From: an uncultured Gammaproteobacteria bacterium
GTDB taxonomy: Bacteria > Pseudomonadota > Gammaproteobacteria > Pseudomonadales > Azotimanducaceae
Length of the DNA: 34,878 nucleotides
Reading direction: 5' to 3'
NCBI GenBank assembly: GCA_913043815.1
Contig: CAJWNY010000028.1
Location: 1-34,878, forward strand
Shown one piece after another: positions 1 to 9,792 of this stretch. A model generated the notes under the pieces. The model saw only the letters and a list, made by a program, of their open reading frames with translations, had not been told where the DNA came from and searched no databases. The translations under genes and the position numbers were made by a program. Numbering within the stretch: position 1 is the first letter of the stretch; every line of letters begins with the position of its first letter.

Positions 1-1906
<1,906 letters not shown>

Positions 1907-1988
1907 AAAACCCTCCTAATGCCTCGCCGCCAAACCCCAAGAGTAAAAATTCATCGGGCTTCCACACGCAGTTCACACTCAACTGCTA

Positions 1989-2016
1989 CAATGTGGGCGT
2001 CAATTGCTATTTCAAG
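1989..2016 (-). promoter_or_regulatory. Probable sigma-32 (RpoH) heat-shock promoter of clpB
   Basis: Read on the minus strand there is a perfect CTTGAAA -35 element (2016-2010), a 13-base spacer and CCACATTG (1996-1989). The latter matches the sigma-32 -10 consensus CCCCATNT at five of the seven defined positions. Transcription would start near 1980 and leave a leader of about 75 bases before the clpB ATG. ClpB is a classical RpoH target in gammaproteobacteria, so both the motif and its place fit. Confidence 0.65.
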
Positions 2017-2118
2017 CAAGTAAACGAAAACCCTAACGTCTCCTTGTGTTCTTCCTGCTAAGAAAAGCGTAAACCCAAGTCAACGAAGCCGAGAAGTAGC
2101 AACAAATTCACTAAAAAT

Positions 2119-2661
2119 ATGATTAAAACTGAGGAATTCGAATTCGAGAACACTCCTGACGGACTAGTCGGTAGCGTTACAATGCAACCCAACCAATCTC
2201 TGAGTTGGAAAGCCTTCAGATACTTCATTCTTTTCATGATGCTATCCTCGTTCGGCATAGCAACGGCCTTCAGCGTAATGGGCTATTGGGTCATTTTGCC
2301 TTTTACCGCGCTGGAAATGAGCGTACTCAGTTATTGCCTTTGGCTGTGTTTGCGTCGCACTAGCATGCAGGAAGTCATCTCTTTCAGTGGCGAAAAAATC
2401 CGATTGGAAGCTGGCATTAAAACGCCTACAGAAATTGTGACTTGGCAGCGATACTTCACCAAAATACATGTTGAGCGAGCAATCCACCCTTGGTATCGAA
2501 AAACGGTTTCTCTCGTCCACCGTGGAGAAAGCAGAGAAATAGGCAACTTCTTGACCCAAGAGGAGCAAGAAAAACTTATCGGGACGCTTAATGATTTAGT
2601 ACGCCGAGCAGATCTAGCCCAGCGAACTTTCCCCGGTTCAGCAGACCGAGACGGTGTCTAG
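2119..2661 (+). CDS. DUF2244 family membrane protein
   Basis: 180-residue protein of the DUF2244 family, of unknown function. Two membrane segments lie at about residues 31-51 and 56-78 (around FILFMMLSSFGIATAF and VILPFTALEMSVLSYCLWL). The family pattern is visible: a hydrophobic hairpin with LPFxALE, then a cytoplasmic beta-rich tail with the W-x-R-Y-type stretch following EIVTWQRYF. It is divergent from clpB, so their promoters share the 1907-2118 gap. The start has a weak ribosome site. Its TAG stop overlaps the stop of a minus-strand reading frame within CTAG at 2658-2661. Confidence 0.8.
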   Translation: MIKTEEFEFENTPDGLVGSVTMQPNQSLSWKAFRYFILFMMLSSFGIATAFSVMGYWVILPFTALEMSVLSYCLWLCLRRTSMQEVISFSGEKIRLEAGIKTPTEIVTWQRYFTKIHVERAIHPWYRKTVSLVHRGESREIGNFLTQEEQEKLIGTLNDLVRRADLAQRTFPGSADRDGV

Positions 2662-2928
2662 AAATCTTTAGGAAGACTAGAATACCAGCGCCGTGCTCCC
2701 TGGTCAGCAGTACCTAGCTCAACAACGCCTTCCACTTGATAACGGCCTAGACTGGGTTTATCGGACTTTGATACTGATTCGCATAACCTGCTCTGTAATC
2801 TACCCAGCAGGGTGACAGATGGCGCGAAAATCGATAAGAGGAAGAGCTACTCCTGCCATGATATCGCGCAAGCAAAAATCTATATTCCGCGGCAAATGCA
2901 TTAAAAGTTCTGCTTCTGCCCTTTTGCC
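2658..2928 (-). pseudogene. Decayed or frameshifted coding stretch, family unknown
   Basis: No intact gene fills this gap, but two overlapping open frames on the minus strand look protein-like. The first is open at 2928-2800 and reads through MHLPRNIDFCLRDIMAGVAL to HPAG-stop. The second is open at 2846-2658 and ends RRWYSSLPKDF-stop, after the segment GRYQVEGVVELGTADQGA. Shifting one base near 2800-2810 joins them into one 80-90 residue chain. Its stop overlaps the DUF2244 stop as CTAG, a compact arrangement typical of real convergent genes. The second frame alone has no ATG or GTG near its beginning. I do not recognise the family. It could be a real gene with a sequencing frameshift, a pseudogene, or chance. 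Confidence 0.3.
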
Positions 2929-3136
2929 CTATGGCGCGAAAACTTATACCCACACCTAAAGCATATTTGGTTAACATAGAGCTCGGCGCCAAAGACCATC
3001 TATGTTAGACATAAAGCGTCAGAAAAACGAGCAGCAAGAATATTGTGCTTGCGCCAACACGGTACTGAGTAAAGATCACAAACGATGCTTAATGTTCTAT
3101 TGTAGAACCAAGCCCTAATTCACTAATAGGTTGTAT
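2929..3136. other. Intergenic region with two inverted repeats
   Basis: No convincing gene. A perfect 9-base inverted repeat, TAACATAGA / TCTATGTTA, spans 2972-3007 with an 18-base loop. A second perfect palindrome, GTTCTA-TTG-TAGAAC, lies at 3094-3108, 28 bases before the DUF2062 ATG. The second could be an operator. Neither is followed by a T-run, so they are not clear terminators. A 12-base direct repeat, ATGGCGCGAAAA, occurs at 2819-2830 and 2931-2942. Confidence 0.4.
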
Positions 3137-3664
3137 ATGCTGAAAGAGCGGCTGCTAAAGCTTCTTCCGAAACCCGAAAGGCTTAGTGAGAATCGCACCC
3201 TCAAGCCCATAGCTCACCTACTACAGCGCAAGGAACTGTGGCAGGTCAACAGGCGGTCAGTGTCTAGTGCTGTTTTTGTTGGTTTATTTTCCGCATTTAT
3301 CCCGGTGCCCTTTCAGATGTTATTGGCGGCAATTATTTCCATATTTCTGCGAGCGAATTTGCCGATATCTGTTGCATTAGTTTGGATCACTAACCCAATC
3401 ACGATAGCGCCAATGTTTTATTTCTCTTACCACCTAGGCGCTTGGTTATTAGGCACCCAGGCCACCTCAATTGAGGGCGATTTCACCGTCAGCTGGTTGT
3501 TTAACAATTTGGCAGCCATCAGTGGGCCGCTATTATTAGGATCAGTACTGTGTGGCTGGATGCTAGGCACGACGGGCTATATAGCAGCAAGGATTATCTG
3601 GCGCAGTAAGGTTATGGGAAAGTGGCGTCAAAGACGTAAATTGCGCACCAAAAAGAATAAGTAG
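3137..3664 (+). CDS. DUF2062 family membrane protein
   Basis: About 175 residues of the DUF2062 family, small inner-membrane proteins of unknown function. The body has the family pattern: a basic N-terminus, then SAVFVGLFSAFIPVPFQMLL, then ITNPITIAPMFYFSYHLG, and a last membrane helix around LLLGSVLCGWMLGTTGYIAA. The tail is strongly basic (KWRQRRKLRTKKNK) and presumably cytoplasmic. I choose the ATG at 3137 because AGG at 3128-3130 sits at good spacing. An in-frame TTG at 3131 is possible but less likely. It is convergent with lolE. In several gammaproteobacteria a DUF2062 gene lies next to the lol genes, so the neighbourhood is typical. Confidence 0.85.
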   Translation: MLKERLLKLLPKPERLSENRTLKPIAHLLQRKELWQVNRRSVSSAVFVGLFSAFIPVPFQMLLAAIISIFLRANLPISVALVWITNPITIAPMFYFSYHLGAWLLGTQATSIEGDFTVSWLFNNLAAISGPLLLGSVLCGWMLGTTGYIAARIIWRSKVMGKWRQRRKLRTKKNK

Positions 3665-3719
3665 CAGAGGAAATAGCAGCAGCATTCGCGCACTGCCAAC
3701 GAGCAGTTGCTTCGTTATT

Positions 3720-4949
3720 TCAGTGTAAATTATTCGCTGGATCTAATTGGCTAGCGCTGCGAGCAGGCAGCCAAGCCGACCACAACGCTAAGGCCCCGCT
3801 GGTCACCGCGATAAAGAAAAGATCCAAATACAAAATTCGCGTTGGCACCGTGACAAAGTAAGATCCGTCCAACAAATGCTTACCACTGAAAAAAGCCAAA
3901 GAATCTACAACAAGATCAATATTTTCGGCCAACAACAAACCTAAAATCAGCCCAGCCAGGGTGCCAAAAAAACTAATCACTGACCCTTGAAGCAAAAATA
4001 AACCGAGAATAAATCGCTGGGTAGCACCAATAGTGCGAAGAATAGCAATGTCTGAGCGTTTATCGATGACCATCATGAACTGACCGGCAATAATATTAAA
4101 ACTCGCTATAGCCACCACCAACAATAGCAGGACAAACATCATAGTTTTTTCTAATTGGACCGCTTGAAAGAGCTCACCAAAATCTTGACGCCATGTTAAT
4201 ACCTTTAAACCGGGATTTTCAGTCACTAGGCGCGAAGCCACTTCTTCAGCAAGCATGGGATCCAGAAGCTGCACACGCACTCCCAATGCCCCTAAACTTC
4301 GCCATTCTTGAGTCTCTTTATCGGACAAATTGACTATCAGCATGGAATAGTCTGGGTCAGCCCCCAACTCAAAAGTGCCTGCTAGGTTGAAACGCATAGT
4401 GACTAAAACCGCGCTGTCGCCTTGGGGTTTAGTCACTGCGACCAACAAGCTATCGCCAATATCTAAGCCGAAGTAGCGGGCCAGCGGTTCACCCATGACC
4501 ACACCGCCCTTGACAGACGTTAAATCAGAAATACTGCCAAGCAACATGGCATCTTTTAACGGCCCAAGCGTATTGGGATCTGTTGCATCGACCCCAATCA
4601 AACTAACAGGGCGCACGCGACCGCTTTGCGCAATAGCACCAATCCCTTTATAAAAACGGCCTACAGAAGCCACCAGCGGGTCCTGCTCAATCCTCTCAAG
4701 TATAGTCTTAGGGTGATAGTCACCCACAAGGGTAATATGCGGTATAGAACCAAGTAAGCGATCCCGAAGTTCGTAATCAAAACCATTCATCACGGTTACA
4801 ACAAGGGTCAAAACTGTTACGCCAAGCGTCAGGCCGATTAAAGATACCCAGGTGACAAAGCGTGCAAATTTGTTCGGCGCGTGAGAAATCAACCGCATAG
4901 ACATGCTTAGCAGCAGTCTCAAAGAGCCTATTGATGCCGCCTTAGTCAT
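3720..4949 (-). CDS. lolE: Lipoprotein-releasing ABC permease LolE
   Basis: Inner-membrane permease of the LolCDE complex, which extracts outer-membrane lipoproteins from the inner membrane and hands them to LolA. The 409 residues follow the LolC/E plan. There is an N-terminal helix with the conserved VMNGFDYELRDRLLGSIPH region (about residues 53-71), a large periplasmic domain, and three C-terminal helices beginning near MMFVLLLLVVAIASFNIIAG. The ATG at 4949 overlaps the lolD stop by 8 bases, showing translational coupling. Third in the order lolC-lolD-lolE, which with sequence similarity supports LolE rather than LolC. The two are paralogues, so the exact letter rests mainly on order. Confidence 0.93.
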   Translation of the reverse strand: MTKAASIGSLRLLLSMSMRLISHAPNKFARFVTWVSLIGLTLGVTVLTLVVTVMNGFDYELRDRLLGSIPHITLVGDYHPKTILERIEQDPLVASVGRFYKGIGAIAQSGRVRPVSLIGVDATDPNTLGPLKDAMLLGSISDLTSVKGGVVMGEPLARYFGLDIGDSLLVAVTKPQGDSAVLVTMRFNLAGTFELGADPDYSMLIVNLSDKETQEWRSLGALGVRVQLLDPMLAEEVASRLVTENPGLKVLTWRQDFGELFQAVQLEKTMMFVLLLLVVAIASFNIIAGQFMMVIDKRSDIAILRTIGATQRFILGLFLLQGSVISFFGTLAGLILGLLLAENIDLVVDSLAFFSGKHLLDGSYFVTVPTRILYLDLFFIAVTSGALALWSAWLPARSASQLDPANNLH

Positions 4950-5649
4950 AGTGGGAATACGCTTCTATACGACCTTCGTTTAGAGTCAGTACACGATGAA
5001 ACCTATGCAACATAGAGACATCGTGAGTGACAACTAAAAATGCTGTGCCATTAGCTTCACTTAGAGAAACCATTAAATCCATTAATTGAACCGCGCTGGT
5101 TCGATCCAAGTTACCCGTGGGTTCATCCGCCAACACTAATCTGGGTTGGTGTGCCAACGCCCTCGCCACTGCAACGCGCTGACGTTCGCCCCCAGACAAC
5201 GCTGAAGGCAAATGTTCCAACCGATGCCCCAACCCAACCGCCTTGAGTATTTCCCGACTAGACGCCTCTGCCGCAGCTTTGTCTATCCGATTCAGACGTT
5301 GTGGCAGCGCAACGTTCTCAACGGCGGAAAACTCTGGCAGTAAATGATGTTGCTGATAAACAAAACCCATGTACGCGCAGCGCAAAGCCGCCCGCTGTTC
5401 ACTACTGGCGCCTCCCATATCTTCGCCAACCACGTTCACCCGCCCCTCGTCAGCAGTATCTAAGCCTGCCAAAATGTGCAGCAAGCTACTTTTACCTGAA
5501 CCAGAACGGCCAATAATGGCAACGCGCTCGCCAGGCGCAAGGGCCAAGTCAATGCCGTTTAGCACAGGCACTACTGTAGCCCCTTGATAAAACCGTTTAT
5601 GCACATCAATGGCTTGCAAGGCTGGAACTAAAGGGGGCATCTTATTCAT
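4942..5649 (-). CDS. lolD: Lipoprotein-releasing ABC ATPase LolD
   Basis: Cytoplasmic ATPase that powers LolCDE. The 235 residues carry a complete ABC set: Walker A GRSGSGKS at 47-54, Q-loop around YQQHHLLPEFSAVEN (98-112), signature LSGGERQRVAVARAL at 151-165, Walker B LVLADEPTGNLD at 171-182, and the switch histidine in VTHD (207-210). The HHLLPEF sequence after the Q-loop is the Lol motif that separates LolD from other MacB-like ATPases. The start overlaps the lolC stop by 8 bases and the stop overlaps the lolE start by 8 bases, so the three are one operon. Confidence 0.97.
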   Translation of the reverse strand: MNKMPPLVPALQAIDVHKRFYQGATVVPVLNGIDLALAPGERVAIIGRSGSGKSSLLHILAGLDTADEGRVNVVGEDMGGASSEQRAALRCAYMGFVYQQHHLLPEFSAVENVALPQRLNRIDKAAAEASSREILKAVGLGHRLEHLPSALSGGERQRVAVARALAHQPRLVLADEPTGNLDRTSAVQLMDLMVSLSEANGTAFLVVTHDVSMLHRFHRVLTLNEGRIEAYSHYD

Positions 5650-6883
5650 TGGCTAAAATTCTGCTGGGCAAGAGACGAGTTGCCTGCAAAGCAGGATAAA
5701 GGCTTGCAAGCAAAGTAAGCGCTGTGGATATTGCTGCGACGATTAGCAGATCCGCCATCTGAACATCAACTGGCAAGTAAGATATGAAGTACTGACCCAT
5801 TAAATCTAAGCCAAAACCGCTTGCGAACTGTGCATACAACCAAGACAAAAAAAGCGCTAAGGACACACCCAAGAAAAGACCCAACAGGGTCCCACCACCA
5901 CCCAGCAATAAACCCAAGCAGCAAAAAACTTTGAGCAGACTGCGGTTATCTGCGCCCATACTCTTCAACACCGCGATATCAGATTTGCGCTGTTCCACCA
6001 TCATCATCAGCCCTGAGACCAGATTAAAAGCCGCCACAGCTACTAGAAAGGAAAAGAGAATGAACATGGTCACTTTTTGCACAGCTACAGCCTGATATAA
6101 ATTACCATGCGTGGACATCCAAGAGCGCACAAAAAGCCGTTCCGCAGTTACCGCCTGCTCTAGAAATTGCCTAGCATCATATATGGCAAACAAGTCCGTT
6201 AAACGCCCCTGAAAACCATGAATCTGACCGCGCATACGCAGCAGCAATTGAGCACTCCGCAAACTCACAAAAACGCCACTGCCGTCTAGTTGAGATTGGC
6301 TTTCAAACACGCCAATAATCTCAAAACGACGCTGGCGCGCGATGGCACCTGCAATTGAAATCTGAGAATTGGGCAACATGAGCACTAGGTCCTCACCTAC
6401 CCCAACCTCGAGATGTTGAGCCAACTTTGCGCCAATAATAATTGTGAAATTTTTCTCCTCCAAATCCGCTAGACTGCCAGCGCGCAAATAGTCTTCTACT
6501 CGACTAACTCGGCTATAACTACCTGCTTCAACACCCGTCATCTCTACAGGCTGAATGCGACCATTAGCGGCAACTAAGGCAGTGCTTTGAATGTAAGGTG
6601 CTAAGCTTTCCAATCCACTTGAAGCTGGCAGGTCAGTCAACATTAAAGGGTGATCAGCGCGAATTCCTAGTTCGGAGCCAACGCTAACGTGAGGTAACAG
6701 AGCAAGGACTCGGTCGCGCAACTCACGGTCAAAACCGTTAACTATAGAAATCACTAACACCAACACGGTGATACTTAAAACCAAGCCCGCGAGGGCGAGC
6801 TTGCTGACGTAGGACATCACGCCACTGCCCCATGCGTAGCGCATGGCTATAAATATCGTCAAGTTGGAATATGGATGAGACAT
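5642..6883 (-). CDS. lolC: Lipoprotein-releasing ABC permease LolC
   Basis: First gene of lolCDE, the second permease subunit of the lipoprotein release complex; it probably provides the LolA-docking periplasmic domain. About 413 residues. The N-terminal helix is followed by SIVNGFDRELRDRVLALLPH, then a periplasmic domain and three helices starting near KVTMFILFSFLVAVAAFNLV. I use the ATG at 6883; an in-frame TTG one codon upstream is also possible. The Shine-Dalgarno GAGG lies in a small inverted repeat, CTGCC/GGCAG at 6890-6910, which could modulate access. It lies 51 bases after nqrM on the same strand and may be co-transcribed with apbE-nqrM. Confidence 0.94.
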   Translation of the reverse strand: MSHPYSNLTIFIAMRYAWGSGVMSYVSKLALAGLVLSITVLVLVISIVNGFDRELRDRVLALLPHVSVGSELGIRADHPLMLTDLPASSGLESLAPYIQSTALVAANGRIQPVEMTGVEAGSYSRVSRVEDYLRAGSLADLEEKNFTIIIGAKLAQHLEVGVGEDLVLMLPNSQISIAGAIARQRRFEIIGVFESQSQLDGSGVFVSLRSAQLLLRMRGQIHGFQGRLTDLFAIYDARQFLEQAVTAERLFVRSWMSTHGNLYQAVAVQKVTMFILFSFLVAVAAFNLVSGLMMMVEQRKSDIAVLKSMGADNRSLLKVFCCLGLLLGGGGTLLGLFLGVSLALFLSWLYAQFASGFGLDLMGQYFISYLPVDVQMADLLIVAAISTALTLLASLYPALQATRLLPSRILANE

Positions 6884-6934
6884 CAATTACTGCCTCATTG
6901 GTTTAGGCAGAAAAACTGCTATGCAAAGTGCGCT

Positions 6935-7174
6935 TCAATTGCCAAGGCGCTGAGTTAGAGAGTCTGCATCCGCAGATGTCTTCGGCTGCGGATTAGAATC
7001 AACACTGTCACAAACTTCTTGATCGCCACCACAAATTTCACAATCCATTTCCATACCAAGCGCTTTCATGCCCCCACAAGTGCCGGCTATCGGCTTGCGC
7101 CCAAAAATAACGCCAACGGCCATGGCGGCGGTAAGCGTCAACATAGCAACAAATGCGAATATCACTGTGGTCAT
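6935..7174 (-). CDS. nqrM: Na+-NQR maturation factor NqrM
   Basis: Small membrane protein (79 residues, DUF539 family) required to mature the Na+-translocating NADH:quinone reductase, probably by delivering iron for the Cys4 Fe site between NqrD and NqrE. It has one N-terminal helix (about residues 3-24) and the conserved cysteine pattern GTCGG (Cys33) and CEICGG (Cys45, Cys48), with a further Cys55. The start has a GGAG Shine-Dalgarno lying in the 3' end of apbE, three bases downstream of its stop, so the pair is coupled. In most genomes nqrM and apbE follow nqrABCDEF; here the nqr structural genes are not within the window. Confidence 0.93.
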   Translation of the reverse strand: MTTVIFAFVAMLTLTAAMAVGVIFGRKPIAGTCGGMKALGMEMDCEICGGDQEVCDSVDSNPQPKTSADADSLTQRLGN

Positions 7175-7177
7175 ACT

Positions 7178-8230
7178 TTACTCCGAAAACTCAAGAAACA
7201 ACTTCTTCATGCCAGGAGTATAGCGCTCAACAAAGCGATCATCAGATGTTTTTGTTATCACCAATACCGACAAACTCAACTTTTCAGCCAATTGCATCCC
7301 TGCATCGGCCCCCAAAACCATCAGCGTGGTGGCATAAGCATCAGCCCACATGGCCTGCTCATGCACTACGGTAACGGAAACCACCGAATTATCGGCAGGT
7401 TTACCACTCCGCGGGTCAATCACATGATCAACTCGCAAACCCTCTACGATGCGGAAATTTCTATAGTCCCCAGATGTGGCGACGCTCTGGTTGGTCAATT
7501 GCAGCACCCGCTGAATAATACCTCGCCGAGTGGCGTCTGGCACTTCTATGCCAATCCGCCATGGCCGAGCCTTAGGACTCAAACCATGGGCGCGGACCTC
7601 ACCACCAATGTCTACCATGAAGTTAGCACAGCCTAGCGCTTGCAAAGAATGAGCAATCTCATCTACGCCCAGACCCTTCGCCAAAGCAGAAAAATCTAAA
7701 TAAAGATCTGGCACATTTTTCCGCACACTGAGTATTTCGGTTGAACCCTCATACGTCCGCAGCAACTCTAGATGATGCATACCCACGGAAGCAAAAGCTT
7801 CAGCCTGCGCAGCACTTGCGGGCGGAGCAGTTGAGTCTACTGGGCCAAAGCCCCACAGATTAACTAGCGGCCCAACTGTTACATCGAAGGCTCCGCCAGA
7901 TTGGTCCCACACTGCGGTAGCGGTTTCTAAGACACCACCAAACCTATTACTTACAGGATAAAAGCCATAACCTATACTCTTGTTAAATAGGGTTATTTCA
8001 GAATCTTCTATATAAGTGGATAAGCTTTGATTGAACGCCAAAAGCAGCCCATCAACATCTGCCCGCCCAGAGGAACACTCGCCCTCACTTTTGTATTGCA
8101 CCCTATAGTACGTGCCCATGGTGGCGCCCTGAATGGATTGGTAACTCGGCTCGGAGCTGCACGCGCCCACACCAGTAACTGCTATCAATACAGCAATGGA
8201 TACGAAGCAGTTTCTTATTGGGTTGAGCAA
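7178..8230 (-). CDS. apbE: FAD:protein FMN transferase ApbE (lipoprotein)
   Basis: Transfers FMN from FAD to a threonine of target proteins in the periplasm, typically NqrB and NqrC of the sodium-pumping NADH:quinone reductase. 350 residues. An N-terminal lipoprotein signal ends at TGVGAC with Cys24. Family motifs follow in order: ATMGTYYRVQ (36-45), LDFSALAKGLGVD (178-190), VDIGGEVRAHG (206-216), HVIDPRSGKP (269-278) and the metal-binding WADAYATTLMVLG (295-307). The only available start is TTG at 8230, with AAGGA upstream; an in-frame stop lies 24 bases further upstream. Its partner gene nqrM follows at once, which supports the NQR role. Confidence 0.93.
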   Translation of the reverse strand: MLNPIRNCFVSIAVLIAVTGVGACSSEPSYQSIQGATMGTYYRVQYKSEGECSSGRADVDGLLLAFNQSLSTYIEDSEITLFNKSIGYGFYPVSNRFGGVLETATAVWDQSGGAFDVTVGPLVNLWGFGPVDSTAPPASAAQAEAFASVGMHHLELLRTYEGSTEILSVRKNVPDLYLDFSALAKGLGVDEIAHSLQALGCANFMVDIGGEVRAHGLSPKARPWRIGIEVPDATRRGIIQRVLQLTNQSVATSGDYRNFRIVEGLRVDHVIDPRSGKPADNSVVSVTVVHEQAMWADAYATTLMVLGADAGMQLAEKLSLSVLVITKTSDDRFVERYTPGMKKLFLEFSE

Positions 8231-8549
8231 ACTCTTGTCCTTGGACGCAAACTAATGACTAAAAAACCAGCAACAAAAATGGAGGCATAAACTAAAGCGT
8301 TTTCAGACATCGCCCATCTCGCGCAAAATCTACACGCAAATGGACTGGCGCATACCGGCCAGTCTAAGCACAATAGGTCCTGAAAAATTGCTAGTGAGCA
8401 GTCGAAAACCAAAGGCGAAAGAATAACAGATTCTGCCGCTCAATTACCTGAGCTGAACTGACTAGGCTTGATAACACCTGATATCAAAATGCCTAAGCGC
8501 CGACGCCACATGGTTTAGATATAATAGAACGGATAAGGAAGTTCAGGTC
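8231..8549. other. Divergent intergenic region with a hairpin
   Basis: This gap separates apbE (minus) from the symporter gene (plus), so it should hold promoters for both. A clear hairpin lies at 8341-8366: GACTGGC pairs with GCCAGTC around an 8-base loop, extended by two more pairs. No T-run follows on either strand and no gene ends here, so it is not an ordinary terminator. I see no coding sequence that I can support. Confidence 0.5.
8520..8525 (+). promoter_or_regulatory. Candidate -10 box of the symporter gene
   Basis: A perfect TATAAT lies 24 bases before the symporter ATG. No good -35 hexamer is found 16-18 bases upstream, so the promoter may need an activator or be weak. The transcript would have a very short leader including the AAGGAA ribosome site at 8535-8540. 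Confidence 0.4.
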
Positions 8550-9785
8550 ATGAATTCACGATGGTTTGCCCCAGTCATAATAGCTTCCGCACTACTTGGT
8601 TGGCTTTGCGCCACACTCCTACCAGAGTTCATTTGGCTAGACACCATTACCGAACTACTGCGTACTGCGTTCTTCTCCGCACTAAAAATGGTCATCGCGC
8701 CGCTGATCTTCTTTTCCTTAGTCGCGGGGGTTCTTGAGTTAAGAAACACCAACAATATGGGCCGACTAGGAGCTGTTACTCTGGGCTATTACTTCACCAC
8801 CACCTGTATCGCCGTCTGCATAGGACTGGTTGTGGTTTTCTTCTTTCATCCCTGGACACAGTTCCCGCCTTTAGTTGATGACCCAATGGCCTTTGCCGGA
8901 GTAACGCCTCAATCCGCCCGATTAATCGACCCGGGTGATGGATCAATTAGCGCGTTGTTGAATAACCTCCTTCAAGCCATGCTAGTGAATCCATTCAAGG
9001 CCTTAGCAGAAATGAACGTGCTGGGAATTCTTGTCGGAGCGATCTTATTTGGCCTTGCTTTGGCTCTGACCATCAAAGAAGATTCTCCAATTAACAAAAT
9101 ATTCTCCGATTTGGCGCAAGCCACCTACCGTATAGCAGGCTGGGTTCTGACCACACTGCCGCTGGGTTTATTCGCGATCACCTATCAACTGGCTGGACAA
9201 ATCGATTTCTCCACAGTGACTGCTTTGGCACAATTGGCAGGCGTGGTCTTTGCTGCGACGCTTTTTCACGGCCTCGTTGTCCTACCCCTTATCGCTTGGT
9301 GGGCATCAGGTTTATCACCCTGGAAATTCTTCGCAGCAGTTTCCCAGCCTCTTGTCACCGCCCTTTCAACTTCATCCAGTGCAGCAACTCTGCCATTGTC
9401 CATGGCCACGGCTGAATCAAAACTCGGCGTAGACCGCGCCAAATGTGCTTTTGTATTACCCCTCGGTGCAACAGCAAATATGGATGGCACTGCCCTATTT
9501 GAGGGTATAGCAGCCGTGTTCCTGGCTTACATGTTTGGTATTGATTTATCGGCCATCGGCATCATCGCCATCTTCTTGGTGGCAATGCTTTCTTCAGTAG
9601 GTGCGCCTGGCATTCCTTCAGGCTCTATGGCCGGAATGCAAATGGTTATGTTAGCCGTTGGGATACCATTAGAAGCCATCGGTTTACTGCTACTCATTGA
9701 GCGTCCGTTAGATACTTTTAGAACTGCAGTGAATGTTGAAGGTGACTTAGTCGGCTGCTTAGTAGCCAAACGCTTTACGCAATGA
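8550..9785 (+). CDS. Dicarboxylate/amino acid:cation symporter (DAACS family)
   Basis: Inner-membrane secondary transporter of the GltP/DctA family, which takes up C4-dicarboxylates or acidic amino acids with Na+ or H+. 411 residues, about eight helices plus two re-entrant loops. The family signatures are present: serine-rich hairpin STSSSAATLP, the cation-site motif ATANMDGTAL, the second hairpin with APGIPSGS, and the substrate-site segment ERPLDTFRTAVNVEGD near the C-terminus, with the conserved Asp and Asn. Substrate cannot be told from sequence by eye. The loop after helix 3 includes an unusually acidic/proline segment around PPLVDDPMAF. The histidine phosphatase gene follows after 7 bases. 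Confidence 0.92.
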   Translation: MNSRWFAPVIIASALLGWLCATLLPEFIWLDTITELLRTAFFSALKMVIAPLIFFSLVAGVLELRNTNNMGRLGAVTLGYYFTTTCIAVCIGLVVVFFFHPWTQFPPLVDDPMAFAGVTPQSARLIDPGDGSISALLNNLLQAMLVNPFKALAEMNVLGILVGAILFGLALALTIKEDSPINKIFSDLAQATYRIAGWVLTTLPLGLFAITYQLAGQIDFSTVTALAQLAGVVFAATLFHGLVVLPLIAWWASGLSPWKFFAAVSQPLVTALSTSSSAATLPLSMATAESKLGVDRAKCAFVLPLGATANMDGTALFEGIAAVFLAYMFGIDLSAIGIIAIFLVAMLSSVGAPGIPSGSMAGMQMVMLAVGIPLEAIGLLLLIERPLDTFRTAVNVEGDLVGCLVAKRFTQ

Positions 9786-9792
9786 GACCTTT

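Noticed and set aside
7019-7636. Long plus-strand frame of 205 codons across apbE and nqrM
   Set aside because: It is antisense to two clear genes with strong family motifs, and its composition (many His, Thr, Asn and Pro) looks like a shadow frame.
8215-8412. 65-codon minus-strand frame upstream of apbE
   Set aside because: Overlaps the apbE start in another frame, covers the hairpin, and has a Cys-rich, low-sense sequence with no ribosome site.
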